Assembly: GCF_029428875.1 (NCBI RefSeq) | Contig: NZ_JAJSOO010000001.1 | Coordinates: forward strand, 4,154,001-4,218,000 | DNA from: Streptomyces sp. JH34 | GTDB lineage: Bacteria > Actinomycetota > Actinomycetes > Streptomycetales > Streptomycetaceae | DNA: 64,000 nucleotides | Direction: 5' to 3' | Shown here: positions 56,707 through 64,000 of the stretch, in pieces | Numbering within the stretch: position 1 is the stretch's first letter | Layout: each line of letters starts with the position of its first letter | Notes under the pieces: generated by a model | What the model was told of the DNA's origin: nothing | Databases searched by the model: none | Seen by the model: only the letters and a program-made list of their open reading frames with translations | Made by a program: the position numbers and the translations under genes

Positions 56707-56746
56707 ACGAGATCCCGCCCGATCGAAAGATCGGGCGGGATCTCGT
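56707..56746. terminator. strong terminator after tRNA-Ala
   Basis: An 18-bp perfect stem (56707-56724 with 56729-56746) has a GAAA loop and is followed by a T-rich stretch (CGTTTCTCT). It starts 8 bp after the tRNA. It also lies beyond the convergent hypothetical gene at 56916 and may act in both directions. Confidence 0.85.
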
Positions 56747-56915
56747 CGTTTCTCTGTCGTGGGAGCACAGTCAGAAGACGTTGAACAGCCTTCGGCACGG
56801 TCTGCAGCGCTCTGCTCGATGTATCGCGAGGCTGTCGCGTGCTGAGGGCCCGTGCATCCGATCCGGCAGCGGGCCCTCCCAGGCGCTGGGACCACGATGT
56901 CCGGCGCGCGGGCCG

Positions 56916-57284
56916 TCAGGCTCCCGGATCGGGGCAGGGGGGATCATCGTCCTGCGGGGGAACGCCGGCGGGTGACGGTGCCGAGTCCAGGACATCGCGC
57001 TTCGCCAGTGTCTCCGCTCCGGCTCCGGTGAGCGCGACCCTGCCGGAGTGGACGGTGTCCAGTCGCTCGACCTGTTTGCCGTAGCACTCGATGGCGGTCA
57101 GTACGAAACGTGGTGCGGACGTCTCCGGGCCGGCTGCGGAATCCGGGTGTCGGAACACCATGCCCAACCGTGCCGTCCCCCCGACACAGCGGACCACACA
57201 CACGGCCGTGTCGTCCCCCGGGCCGGTGACGCCCGGCGTCACGGAGTCGACGGATTCGATCCGCAGGGATGTCTTCTCCGGCAC
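56916..57284 (-). CDS. conserved hypothetical protein
   Basis: This is a 122-residue protein (PEKTSLRIESVDSVTPGVTGPGDDTAVCVVRCVGGTARLGMVFRH...) with a beta-rich pattern like a small OB-type or translation-factor-like domain. It has a short helical segment (IECYGKQVERLD) and a Pro-rich tail. GTG 57284 has AAGGGG about 7 bp upstream. I do not assign a function. It is divergent from the gene at 57470 with a 185-bp gap. Confidence 0.6.
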   Translation of the reverse strand: MPEKTSLRIESVDSVTPGVTGPGDDTAVCVVRCVGGTARLGMVFRHPDSAAGPETSAPRFVLTAIECYGKQVERLDTVHSGRVALTGAGAETLAKRDVLDSAPSPAGVPPQDDDPPCPDPGA

Positions 57285-57469
57285 GTCGCCCCTTGTCCCG
57301 TGACACGGAAGCTTGGCCGATCGCCGTCGCATGACGGCTGGTTGCTTCGTGCCAACGAAGATCAATCGCCCAACTCAGTCCTGCCGCGCGTGTTTCCGTG
57401 GCCTGTTCGTCAGTGCACAGACTCCCATAGGCTCTCAGCACCTACTGACGTGCGGGGGAAGGACGGGGA

Positions 57470-58099
57470 ATGCACGCTTCGGAGTTAGCCGCGGCGGCGG
57501 TGCGGGTGCTGACCGGAAACGCGCCGGTCCCGGTCGAGCAGAGGTCAGCGGTACAGGAACTGGTCTCGGGCCGGCTTGGAAGAAGCACTCTGGGGGCTTC
57601 CGCGTTGGCCAGGCTGCACGAGCAGCCCGGCGAGGGATCAGCGAGCATCGTGGCCTCCGTGCTGGCCGACGAATTGCGGGCGGACCCGGACTTCGCCGAT
57701 CTGATGTTCAGAGTCCTCCGTCTGCGTTCCGGCCCACCGGCGCAGTCCGCCACCCGACAGGGCGCCGCTGCGGGCCCCCCGCCGGCTTTCCCGTCCGGCA
57801 TGCCGACTGCGGCTCAGGCCCAGGTCACGCCAGACGCTGCCGAGGTGCGGAAGATATGGCTTCTGGGGCTTCCCCAGATGATCCTGGCCTACGTCGTCAT
57901 CTCCGTTGCGACGCATAACGGGGCGGGACGGCCCTTGCAGGTCGTCATTCTGCTCGCGTCAGCCGGCATGGCCGCGTACGGGGTGTGGCGCGGTATCCGC
58001 CTTCTCCGACAACGCGTACGCGGGCACCTACTCGAAGCCGGGATGGTGCTCAACGTGCTCGTACTGATCAGGTTGGTTCTTTGGTTGGTGGGGGTCTGA
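57470..58099 (+). CDS. hypothetical membrane protein
   Basis: This is a 209-residue protein. The N-terminal 85 residues are helical and soluble (SELAAAAVRVLTGNAPVPVEQRSAVQELVSGRL...), then comes a Pro-rich linker, then about three helices (MILAYVVISVATHNGAG, LQVVILLASAGMAAYGVW, GMVLNVLVLIRLVLWLVGV). GGGGGAAGGACGGGG precedes the ATG. The N-terminal pattern recalls small helical partner domains found with actinobacterial conflict or signalling proteins, but no match is certain. Confidence 0.72.
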   Translation: MHASELAAAAVRVLTGNAPVPVEQRSAVQELVSGRLGRSTLGASALARLHEQPGEGSASIVASVLADELRADPDFADLMFRVLRLRSGPPAQSATRQGAAAGPPPAFPSGMPTAAQAQVTPDAAEVRKIWLLGLPQMILAYVVISVATHNGAGRPLQVVILLASAGMAAYGVWRGIRLLRQRVRGHLLEAGMVLNVLVLIRLVLWLVGV

Positions 58100-58504
58100 G
58101 CTCTTCGCGACGGCGAGCTCCTGTCACCACTGGCAGTCGGACCGTGATGACGATCCAGCAATTGACTGCGACCGGACGGGACTCCGGCCCGAGGCCGTGG
58201 TCGTGCCGGGCCTGTACGGGTCCCGTCGTGCGGCGGCCGTCGTGAACAGCGCCGGCCCCTTCCCCACGACCGCCGCCCCTCTGCGAAATGCACAAGCGGA
58301 AGGACTCGTCCGAGTAGTGCGGATGATATTTCGCTGAGTACTGTCAGGCATCGGATCGGATGCCGGGCTGCTCGCCCTGAGCCGCCCTCGGAACACCGTG
58401 CTTGACACTTGTCCCCCTGCCTCGGCCGTGCGGTGGTTCGCGTCGCTGGAAACCGGGGACGCGCGTGTCGCCGACATCGCAGAGGCCAGAAAGTGAGCAG
58501 ACAG
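58100..58504. other. intergenic region without a supported gene
   Basis: These 405 bp lie between the hypothetical membrane protein and the hydrolase. One dyad, GGCATC (58347-58352) and GATGCC (58359-58364) with a 6-bp spacer, lies about 140 bp before the hydrolase and may be an operator. No frame shows convincing coding character. Confidence 0.5.
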
Positions 58505-59368
58505 ATGCAACCTACGTTCGTACTGGTTCACGGCGCTTTCGCGAACTCCTTCTCCTTCGCGCCGCTCCAAGCCGAACTCGGCCTCCTCGGGCACCGCTCC
58601 GTCGCCGTCGACCTTCCGGGGCACGGGTTCGCGGCCACGTACTCGCGCGCCTACCAGGCACCTCAGGACCTCGAAGGGCTCGCTACCGCGCCCGGGGCCA
58701 TCAAGGGCGTCACGCTCGCCGACAACGCCGCGTACCTCATCGGGATACTGGAGCGGGCCAAGCGGAACGGGCCCGTCGTCCTCGTCTCACACAGCCGCGG
58801 CGGCATGACGGCCACCGTCGCGGCCAATCAGCGGCCCGACCTGATCGACCGCCTCGTCTACGTCTCCGCCTGGTGCCCCGTCGACCTCGACGTCGGCGCC
58901 TACTACGCCGAGCCGGAGATGGCCACGGTCGACGCCAAGGGGCTGGCCTCGGCGATGGTCGGGAATCCTGTCGAGCTCGGGCTGCTGCGTTCGAACTTCC
59001 GCACCGCGGACCCTGGCGTCCTCACGGCCTTCAAGGCGGCGTTCCTCTCCGACGGGACGGACGAGGAGTTCATGGCCCTCCTCAACACCTTCCAGCCCGA
59101 CGAGAACCTCGACGCCAGCACACCCGACGACCGGGCGGAGGCCCACACTTGGGGGCGGATCCCCAAGTCGTACGTCCGGCTGACCGAGGACACCAGCGTG
59201 CCGCTCGCCATGCAGGACCGGATGATCCGCGAGGGCGACGCGCTGACGCCTGAGAACCCCTACGACGTCCGGACGCTCACCAGCAGCCACCTGAAGTGGC
59301 TGGTCGAGCCGGCGCCGGCGGCCCGGGTTCTGGGTGAGATCGCCGCGCTCCTGCCCGCAGACTCCTGA
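58505..59368 (+). CDS. alpha/beta hydrolase
   Basis: This is a 287-residue soluble alpha/beta-hydrolase. FVLVHGAFANSFSFAPL is the oxyanion-loop strand, and the nucleophile serine sits in VSHSRGGM (an S-x-S-x-G form of the elbow). The C-terminal histidine is probably in SSHLKWLVEP. The substrate is unknown; relatives include esterases annotated from sequence only. ATG 58505 fits the family N-terminus; GTG 58493, four codons earlier, is possible. There is no signal peptide. Confidence 0.88.
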   Translation: MQPTFVLVHGAFANSFSFAPLQAELGLLGHRSVAVDLPGHGFAATYSRAYQAPQDLEGLATAPGAIKGVTLADNAAYLIGILERAKRNGPVVLVSHSRGGMTATVAANQRPDLIDRLVYVSAWCPVDLDVGAYYAEPEMATVDAKGLASAMVGNPVELGLLRSNFRTADPGVLTAFKAAFLSDGTDEEFMALLNTFQPDENLDASTPDDRAEAHTWGRIPKSYVRLTEDTSVPLAMQDRMIREGDALTPENPYDVRTLTSSHLKWLVEPAPAARVLGEIAALLPADS

Positions 59369-59474
59369 CCTGCGGACTCGGCGCGGATGGGCGTCCGTGG
59401 TCCGTGCTGCAGAAGCCGCGCGTCACGCCCAGGGCACCTGTCGGCCGGTGATCGACGGGTGCCGGCCCGCAGGC

Positions 59475-59921
59475 TCAGGCGACGGCGGCGACCAGCAGGG
59501 TGAAGGCGGCGACGATGACGGCGACGCGGACGTAGTGGAAGCGGTCCCAGCGGTTCATCTGCTCCTTCCAGTCCTCGGGCCGGTTCTCCGGGGTCCACGT
59601 CTTGGCCCTGTTGTTGATCGGGACGAGCAGCAGGACCGACATGATCACGCTGACGATCAGCAGCACGCCGGCGGTGACGGTGAGGCCGGTGCCGTCGTGG
59701 TGCCACCCCGCGACGGCCCGGACCGCGACGAGGACGAGCGAGCCGATGTACCAGAACGGCATCACGGCGCCGAGCATCCGGCCTCCGTGAGCGCGGCCGA
59801 GTTGGCCGCCGTCGCCGGGCAGTGCGTCGAAGATGCGCTTCATGACGAAGGCGACGGAGAACTCCACCCCCACCATCACACCGACGACCACGACGGTGAA
59901 GACCTCAAGTGCGTCGAGCAT
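59475..59921 (-). CDS. DUF1772 (anthrone oxygenase-like) membrane protein
   Basis: This is a 148-residue protein with four predicted helices, belonging to DUF1772. The conserved NNRAKTWTPENRPEDWKEQMNRWDRFHYVRV segment before the last helix is the family hallmark; some members act on polyketide anthrones without cofactors. The activity here is unproven. AGGAGG precedes ATG 59921. It is divergent from a TetR gene, with three operator copies in the 90-bp gap, so it is almost certainly that repressor's target. Confidence 0.88.
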   Translation of the reverse strand: MLDALEVFTVVVVGVMVGVEFSVAFVMKRIFDALPGDGGQLGRAHGGRMLGAVMPFWYIGSLVLVAVRAVAGWHHDGTGLTVTAGVLLIVSVIMSVLLLVPINNRAKTWTPENRPEDWKEQMNRWDRFHYVRVAVIVAAFTLLVAAVA

Positions 59922-59938
59922 GCCGAGCCTCCTGGAAT

Positions 59939-60002
59939 CTAGCGTTGCTAGCTGACGAAGCAACGCTAGTCCTGCTGCCGCTCGATTGTCTAGCGGTGCT
60001 AG
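59939..60002. promoter_or_regulatory. three-copy TetR operator between DUF1772 and tetR genes
   Basis: The 13-mer CTAGCGTTGCTAG (59939-59951) recurs inverted at 59957-59969 (CTAGCGTTGCTTC on the minus strand) and as CTAGCGGTGCTAG at 59990-60002. The first two copies together form a perfect 10-bp inverted repeat (59939-59948 with 59960-59969). The third copy overlaps the likely core promoter of the tetR gene, 9 bp before its ATG. The pattern CTAGC-N3-GCTAG is a strong candidate repressor site. Confidence 0.75.
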
Positions 60003-60011
60003 GGTCGCAGT

Positions 60012-60590
60012 ATGTCAGTCCAGGAACGCAAGGAGCGTGAGCGGGCGGGCCGCGAGCGCCTCATCGTGGCCACGGCCCGCGAACTCGCCGAGCAGCAGGG
60101 CTGGGACGCGGTCACCACCCGTCGGCTCGCCGAGCGCATCGAATACAGCCAGCCCGTCCTCTACAGCCATTTCCGGGGCAAACGCGAGATCATCGGCGCG
60201 GTCGCCCTGGAAGGTGCCACAGAGATGGCCGCGGCGGTGCGGGCCGCGACCTCCGCCGCGGACGGGCCTCGCGCCCGGGTCACCGCCCTCGCTCGCGCCT
60301 ACCTCGACTTCGCCGCACGCAATCCGGCGGTCTACGACGCCATCTTCCAGCTCGACGGCGGTCTCGCGTACGCACGGGAGGACACCCCGGAGCCCTTGAA
60401 AGACGCCTTCGCCGCCCTGCTGGAGACCCTCGGCGAAGTCGCGGGCGACGGCGTCCATCCTGGGCTGTTCACCGAGACGTTCTGGGCGGCCCTGCACGGG
60501 CTGGTCACCTTGACCCGGGCGGGCCGGCTCCCGCCGGAGCACACCGAGGTCAGAGTGGGCCTGCTGGTGGACCGCCTCGCCGCGTTCTGA
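60012..60590 (+). CDS. TetR family transcriptional regulator
   Basis: This is a 192-residue repressor with HTH residues 15-65 (RERLIVATARELAEQQGWDAVTTRRLAERIEYSQPVLYSHFRGKREII) and a TetR_C-type ligand domain (YLDFAARNPAVYDAIFQ...). It is divergent from the DUF1772 gene and probably controls both through the CTAGC sites. No ribosome site is obvious and the operator/promoter ends 9 bp before ATG, so the mRNA may be leaderless. Confidence 0.9.
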   Translation: MSVQERKERERAGRERLIVATARELAEQQGWDAVTTRRLAERIEYSQPVLYSHFRGKREIIGAVALEGATEMAAAVRAATSAADGPRARVTALARAYLDFAARNPAVYDAIFQLDGGLAYAREDTPEPLKDAFAALLETLGEVAGDGVHPGLFTETFWAALHGLVTLTRAGRLPPEHTEVRVGLLVDRLAAF

Positions 60591-60596
60591 CGAGAA

Positions 60597-60673
60597 GCGC
60601 GGGTCCCGGAGCGCGGGTCCCGGAGCGCGGGTCCCGGAGCGCGGGTCCCGAAGCTCGGGTCCCGAAGCTCGGG
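60597..60673. repeat. 14-bp tandem repeat (5.5 copies)
   Basis: Units of GCGCGGGTCCCGGA start at 60597, 60611, 60625 and 60639 (last base pair changed to AA in the fourth). A GCTCGGGTCCCGAA variant at 60653 and a partial unit follow. It begins directly after the tetR stop. The remaining bases to 60997 hold no supported gene; related GGGTCC/CCCG words recur to about 60785. Confidence 0.9.
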
Positions 60674-60997
60674 GCTTGAGCTCCGGAATCGCCGCATCAC
60701 TCGTTCGAGGGGTCATGAGCGGTCCCCCGTCCGGCGCTTGAGCTTCGGGCCTCGGGGGCCGGGATCCGAGGTCCGGGGGTCGAGCCCTGTTGTTCATCCG
60801 GGGGGTGGAAGAAGGGGGTTGAGGAAACCTCCCCACCCTCCCCGCCCCGTCACGGCCAGCAAGTATGACTAATCGTGACCGAGTTGCGGCGCAGCGTCGC
60901 GACTGCTTACGGTGCCCACAACGCGTCGACCCCGACGCGGTGTTAGCAGCACCGGCCGGGGTCTGACCTCAAGATCGCAACCAAGAAAGACGATCTC

Positions 60998-61978
60998 GTG
61001 GCTGCCCAGCACCTTAGCTCCGCCCCGCACGCACCCGCACCCTCGCGCCCCTACCGCCAGGCCCGCACCGGCTACGGCAAGCGTTCCGCGCCCGGTCAAC
61101 GCCCTTCCGGTCCCGCTGACTTCGCCCTGCTGCCTGAGCGGGAGCGGTACATCGCCGGTTACGTCGACCACCTGCCCGACGGGGCCGCCATGGACATCAA
61201 GTCCCTGGCCAAGGACCTTCCGCTGTACGGCCAGATGGCCATCGGTACCGCGCTCAGGCGGCTGGCCGTGGCCGGGCACCTCCGTCATGTGCGCTGCCGC
61301 GTGGAGAGCCTCGGGCAGAGCCGCTGGGTCACCCTCACCTTCTGGTCCCGCACCGCCCGCGACAACGAGTGGTGGGCGGCGCAGCTCGCGTCGGACGCCG
61401 ACGGGACTCCCGGACAGGCCGCCGTCGGACAGGCCACCGTGGAGGCGGCGCCCACGGAGCCGGACAGTGCAACGCCCGCCGTTCCCCGGCAGCGCATCCC
61501 TGAAGCTCCGGTCGCCGCTGCCGCCGAGGGGCCGTCCCCGGCGTACCTGGCCCTGGCCCGACTCGGGCGTGTGGAACCGCGTCTGGCGCTCTCCGCCGCC
61601 GACTGCGCAGTCCTGGAGGGCCTGGCGGCGGCCTGGTTGGAGCGTGGCGTGGACGCCGAGTACGTCACCCGGGCCCTGGCCTCCGGACTGCCCGACCGGG
61701 TCGGTTCGCCGGTCGGCTTCGTCCGTCGCCGCCTCACCGACAAGGTTCCGGCGCGACTGCCGGAGGCCGTCGCCGCTCCGGCCGCGTCCGTCCGCACCCT
61801 CCTGGTCGAATGCACGGAATGCGGGCGCCCCGGACCGGCCGAAGCCCTGCCCGACGGCCTCTGCCGCGCCTGCCGCCAGACCCCGGAGGGGACGGCCGCG
61901 ACGCCGGACGGACCGGTCGTCGAGCGGGACATCGAGGCCCACATGCGCACCCTCCGCGAGAAGCTCCGGATGCCCTGA
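60998..61978 (+). CDS. winged-helix protein with C-terminal zinc ribbon
   Basis: This is a 326-residue protein. After a Pro/Ala-rich start, residues 43-125 look like a winged helix (LLPERERYIAGYVDHLPDGAAMDIKSLAKDLPLYGQMAIGTALRRLAVAGHLRHVRC...WVTLTFW). A variable linker leads to a helical domain (YLALARLGRVEPRLALSAADCAVLEGLAAAWLERG). A zinc-ribbon-like CTECGRPGPAEALPDGLCRAC lies near residues 272-292. Many Streptomyces genomes carry paralogues, sometimes annotated as MarR-like or helix-turn-helix proteins. The function is unknown. The start is GTG 60998 with only a weak AGAAAG site. Confidence 0.78.
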   Translation: MAAQHLSSAPHAPAPSRPYRQARTGYGKRSAPGQRPSGPADFALLPERERYIAGYVDHLPDGAAMDIKSLAKDLPLYGQMAIGTALRRLAVAGHLRHVRCRVESLGQSRWVTLTFWSRTARDNEWWAAQLASDADGTPGQAAVGQATVEAAPTEPDSATPAVPRQRIPEAPVAAAAEGPSPAYLALARLGRVEPRLALSAADCAVLEGLAAAWLERGVDAEYVTRALASGLPDRVGSPVGFVRRRLTDKVPARLPEAVAAPAASVRTLLVECTECGRPGPAEALPDGLCRACRQTPEGTAATPDGPVVERDIEAHMRTLREKLRMP

Positions 61979-62248
61979 GGCGGTCCGCAGGGTTCGGCCT
62001 CGCGCCGTCATCGTACGAACGCCGCGCACTACCCCTGTCCGACCGCCAGGACCCGCCCTCCGTGTACTCGGGGTCGCGGATGAACACGGAGGTGGGGTGG
62101 CGGCCTGCGCGGGGAGTCGGAGGCCGCCAGGGCGACCAGGCGGTAACCTGGGCCGTCCTCGCTCACCCGCCCTCCTGGTGACCGCTGTTGAGGGTCGCGC
62201 AGGTCGGGCGCGGGTCGGGTGTTCGTGGTTCCGCATGGAGGGCGCCCT

Positions 62249-63034
62249 GTGACAGCCGGTACACCCAGCTCCCCTGTCGACACCAGCAAGCCGCACCCGG
62301 CACGGGTCTACGACTGGCTGCTCGGCGGGAAGGACAACTACCCGGTCGACCAGGAGGTCGCGGAGAAGCTGCCCGCCGAGGCGAGAGCGAACGCGGCGCG
62401 GAACCGGGCGTTCATGCACCGGGCGTCAGCCTGGCTCGCCGGGCGGGGTATCGACCAGTTCCTGGACATCGGGACCGGCATCCCCACCGCGCCCAACCTC
62501 CACCAGGTCGTCCAGGCCGTCACGCCACACGCCAGGGTCGTCTACGCGGACAACGACCCGATCGTGCTGCGCCACGCGGAGGCGCTGCTGGTGAGCAGCC
62601 CCGAGGGCGCCACCGACTACATCCACGCGGACGTGCGCAAGCCGGAGGCGATCCTCGAACGTGCCGCGGAGCTGCTGGACTTCAGCAGGCCCGTCGCGCT
62701 GTCCCTCATCGCGCTGATGCACTTCCTGCCCGACGAGCAGGACCCGTACGGCATCAGCCGCACCCTGGTCGAGGCGCTGCCCCCGGGGAGTTACCTGGTC
62801 CTCTCGCACGGCACCGCCGATCAGCACCCGGAACTGAAGCGGGAGACGGAGTCCGCGTACAGGAAGGGCGCTATCGCGTTGCGCATGCGCACACGTGAGG
62901 AGGTCGAGCCGTTCTTCGAGGGGCTGGACCTCGTCGAGCCGGGGCTGGTCACCGCGCCCGAGTGGTACCAGGAGGAGCCCGCGCCGGTGTACGGGCGGAG
63001 CGGGTTCTACGTCGGGGTGGCGCGGGTGCGTTAG
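62249..63034 (+). CDS. SAM-dependent methyltransferase (DUF574 family)
   Basis: This 261-residue protein belongs to the actinobacterial DUF574 family. PARVYDWLLGGKDNYPVDQEVAEKL is the family hallmark and QFLDIGTGIPTAPNLHQVVQ..VVYADNDPIVL is the SAM-binding motif. Substrates are unknown; the family is strongly expanded in Streptomyces. GTG 62249 has GGAGGG upstream. It ends 20 bp before the convergent, broken acetyltransferase gene. Confidence 0.9.
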   Translation: MTAGTPSSPVDTSKPHPARVYDWLLGGKDNYPVDQEVAEKLPAEARANAARNRAFMHRASAWLAGRGIDQFLDIGTGIPTAPNLHQVVQAVTPHARVVYADNDPIVLRHAEALLVSSPEGATDYIHADVRKPEAILERAAELLDFSRPVALSLIALMHFLPDEQDPYGISRTLVEALPPGSYLVLSHGTADQHPELKRETESAYRKGAIALRMRTREEVEPFFEGLDLVEPGLVTAPEWYQEEPAPVYGRSGFYVGVARVR

Positions 63035-63053
63035 GCGGTCGCGGGCAGTCGTC

Positions 63054-63540
63054 TCAGGAGGGCTCGACCAGCGGCTTGGCCATGCAGATGCTGCTGTCGT
63101 ACGTGCGGTAGTGGCCGAACTTCTCGCAGACCGTGTAGCCGCTCGACGTGTACAGCGCGATCGCCTCGGGCTGCTGGTCCCCGGTCTCCAGGACCATGCG
63201 CGTGCGGCCGGCGGCGCGCGCGTCGGCCTCCAGGGCGGCGAGGATGCGGCGCGCGAGGCCCTGGCCACGGCCCTCGGCGATCACGAACATGCGCTTGATC
63301 TCGGCGTCGCCGTCGGAGTACCCCTCCGCGTTCCGCTCCTGGCTGCGCTCCGCCGGTGGCCAGCGGGCGGTCCTGCTCGTCGTAAGCGAGCAGGTACAGC
63401 CCGTGCGGCGGGTCGAACATGGTGGCGTCGAGCGGGGTGACGTCGCCCTCGTCGCCGTAGCGCTCGGCGTACTCGAGCTGCACCAAGTCGTTGAGTTTCA
63501 CGGCGTCGGGGTGATCGAACGGCCGCGGCTGGATATTCAT
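63054..63540 (-). pseudogene. GNAT N-acetyltransferase, frameshifted
   Basis: The first half reads in one minus-strand frame (NIQPRPFDHPDAVKLNDLVQLEYAERYGD.., GLYLLAYDEQDRPLATGG) down to about 63349. The second half continues in another frame (RNAEGYSDGDAEIKRMFVIAEGRGQGLARRILAALEADAR.., YTSSGYTVCEKFGHYRTYDSSICMAKPL). Comparison with the expected TGGWRSQERN suggests that two bases are missing at 63348/63349. Both halves look otherwise well conserved, so the mutation is recent, or a sequencing error, or a programmed shift. It is divergent from the exonuclease gene. Confidence 0.82.
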
Positions 63541-63590
63541 GCGAATGATGGTACATGTATGCGTACGCCCCGCGTAGGTACTGTACCTGG

Positions 63591-64000
63591 ATGCTGACTG
63601 TTACCACCGTGAACGTGAACGGGATCCGTGCCGCCGCGAAGAAGGGTTTCGTCGAGTGGCTGGGGCGGACCGAGGCCGAGGTGGTCTGCCTCCAGGAAGT
63701 CCGCGCCGAAGCGCAGCAGCTGCCCGAGGAGGTGCGTGAGCCCGAGGGTTGGCACGCCGTGTACGCGCCGGCCGCCGCCAAGGGGCGCGCGGGCGTGGGC
63801 ATCCTCACGCGGCGCGCGCCGGAGCGCGTGCAGATCGGGTTCGGCGGGTTCGAGGTGCCGGGGAGTGAGGAATTCGACACCTCCGGCCGCTACGTCGAGG
63901 TGGATCTCCCGGGAGTGACGGTCGCCAGCCTCTACCTGCCCTCCGGTGAGGTGGGCACGGAGAGGCAGGAGGAGAAGGAGCGCTTCATGGCGGCCTTCCT
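63591..64000 (+). CDS. exodeoxyribonuclease III (3'-truncated by window edge)
   Basis: The open frame from ATG 63591 runs to the end of the window (136 codons) and encodes LTVTTVNVNGIRAAAKKGFVEWLGRTEAEVVCLQEVRAEAQQLP, the N-terminal signature of the ExoIII/AP-endonuclease family. N9 or N11 and E37 (in LQEVRA) are metal-site residues. KGRAGVGILTRRAPERVQIGFGG..FDTSGRYVEVDLPGVTVASLYLPSGEVG continues the fold. It repairs abasic sites and removes 3' blocks in DNA. The remaining half lies outside the window. Only 50 bp separate it from the divergent acetyltransferase pseudogene. Confidence 0.92.
   Translation, partial: MLTVTTVNVNGIRAAAKKGFVEWLGRTEAEVVCLQEVRAEAQQLPEEVREPEGWHAVYAPAAAKGRAGVGILTRRAPERVQIGFGGFEVPGSEEFDTSGRYVEVDLPGVTVASLYLPSGEVGTERQEEKERFMAAF

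Noticed and set aside
62249..63034. DUF574 methyltransferase as an rRNA resistance methylase
   Set aside because: The family is widespread in Streptomyces with unknown targets; no rRNA methylase motif beyond the SAM fold is visible.

Overview
The window is high-GC actinobacterial DNA, almost certainly a Streptomyces chromosome. The evidence is strong G/C bias at third codon positions, frequent GTG/TTG starts, XRE/DUF397 regulator pairs, a GPP34 protein, an FbiC-type F420 enzyme, an HrdD-like sigma factor, SepX/GlpR and DUF574/DUF6227 proteins. Most of it reads as core chromosome with scattered gene decay. Both ends cut through genes (fbiC on the left, an exonuclease III gene on the right).

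0-11 kb: F420 precursor synthase (fbiC, partial), a MerR regulator divergent from an Old Yellow Enzyme, a DUF397 gene whose partner XRE regulator has been truncated, an AhpD-like protein, an ADP-ribosylglycohydrolase homologue that has lost its metal-binding aspartates, a sodium:solute symporter, an intact XRE + DUF397 pair and a GPP34 protein. 11-20 kb: a membrane-anchored D,D-carboxypeptidase with a very long acidic N-terminal region, a large polytopic membrane protein, ATP-grasp and aminoglycoside-phosphotransferase-like proteins, a winged-helix protein and a VOC protein.

20-23.4 kb: a WYL regulator with an 18-bp repeat inside its WYL domain, a small hypothetical protein, then a 1.2-kb relic of an integrative element. 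The relic lies between a complete tRNA-Arg(CCU) and a 28-bp duplicate of that tRNA's 3' end; it holds a Uma2-family nuclease gene and the ruined 3' end of a tyrosine integrase. 23.7-36 kb: acyl-CoA synthetase, secreted M6-like protease, TetR-MFS efflux pair, MarR-dioxygenase pair, acetyltransferase, hrdD behind a SigR-type promoter, a second WYL regulator, a DUF6227 protein and a P1-family peptidase.

36.1-41.3 kb: a tightly coupled five-gene operon for a membrane-bound redox complex: a b-type-like membrane anchor, a molybdopterin catalytic subunit, a four-cluster 4Fe-4S subunit, a Tat-exported Rieske subunit and a small membrane protein. No characterised enzyme is recognised here, and it is the best candidate for an undescribed system. 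It is followed by a decayed mscL, a SAF-domain protein, a 34-bp tandem repeat, mtnP, and an fmdB gene behind a CIRCE (HrcA) operator.

44-56.7 kb: an MFS transporter, a cation/proton antiporter, a penicillin acylase, 5-formyl-THF cyclo-ligase, galU and the run glp (gephyrin-like MoeA)-moaC-mog-acetyltransferase-sepX/glpR, which joins molybdenum-cofactor genes to divisome genes. A tRNA-Ala(CGC) follows. 56.9-64 kb is more accessory in character: hypothetical proteins, an alpha/beta hydrolase, a DUF1772-TetR divergent pair with three operator copies, a 14-bp tandem repeat, a winged-helix/zinc-ribbon protein, a DUF574 methyltransferase, a frameshifted acetyltransferase and the start of an exonuclease III gene.
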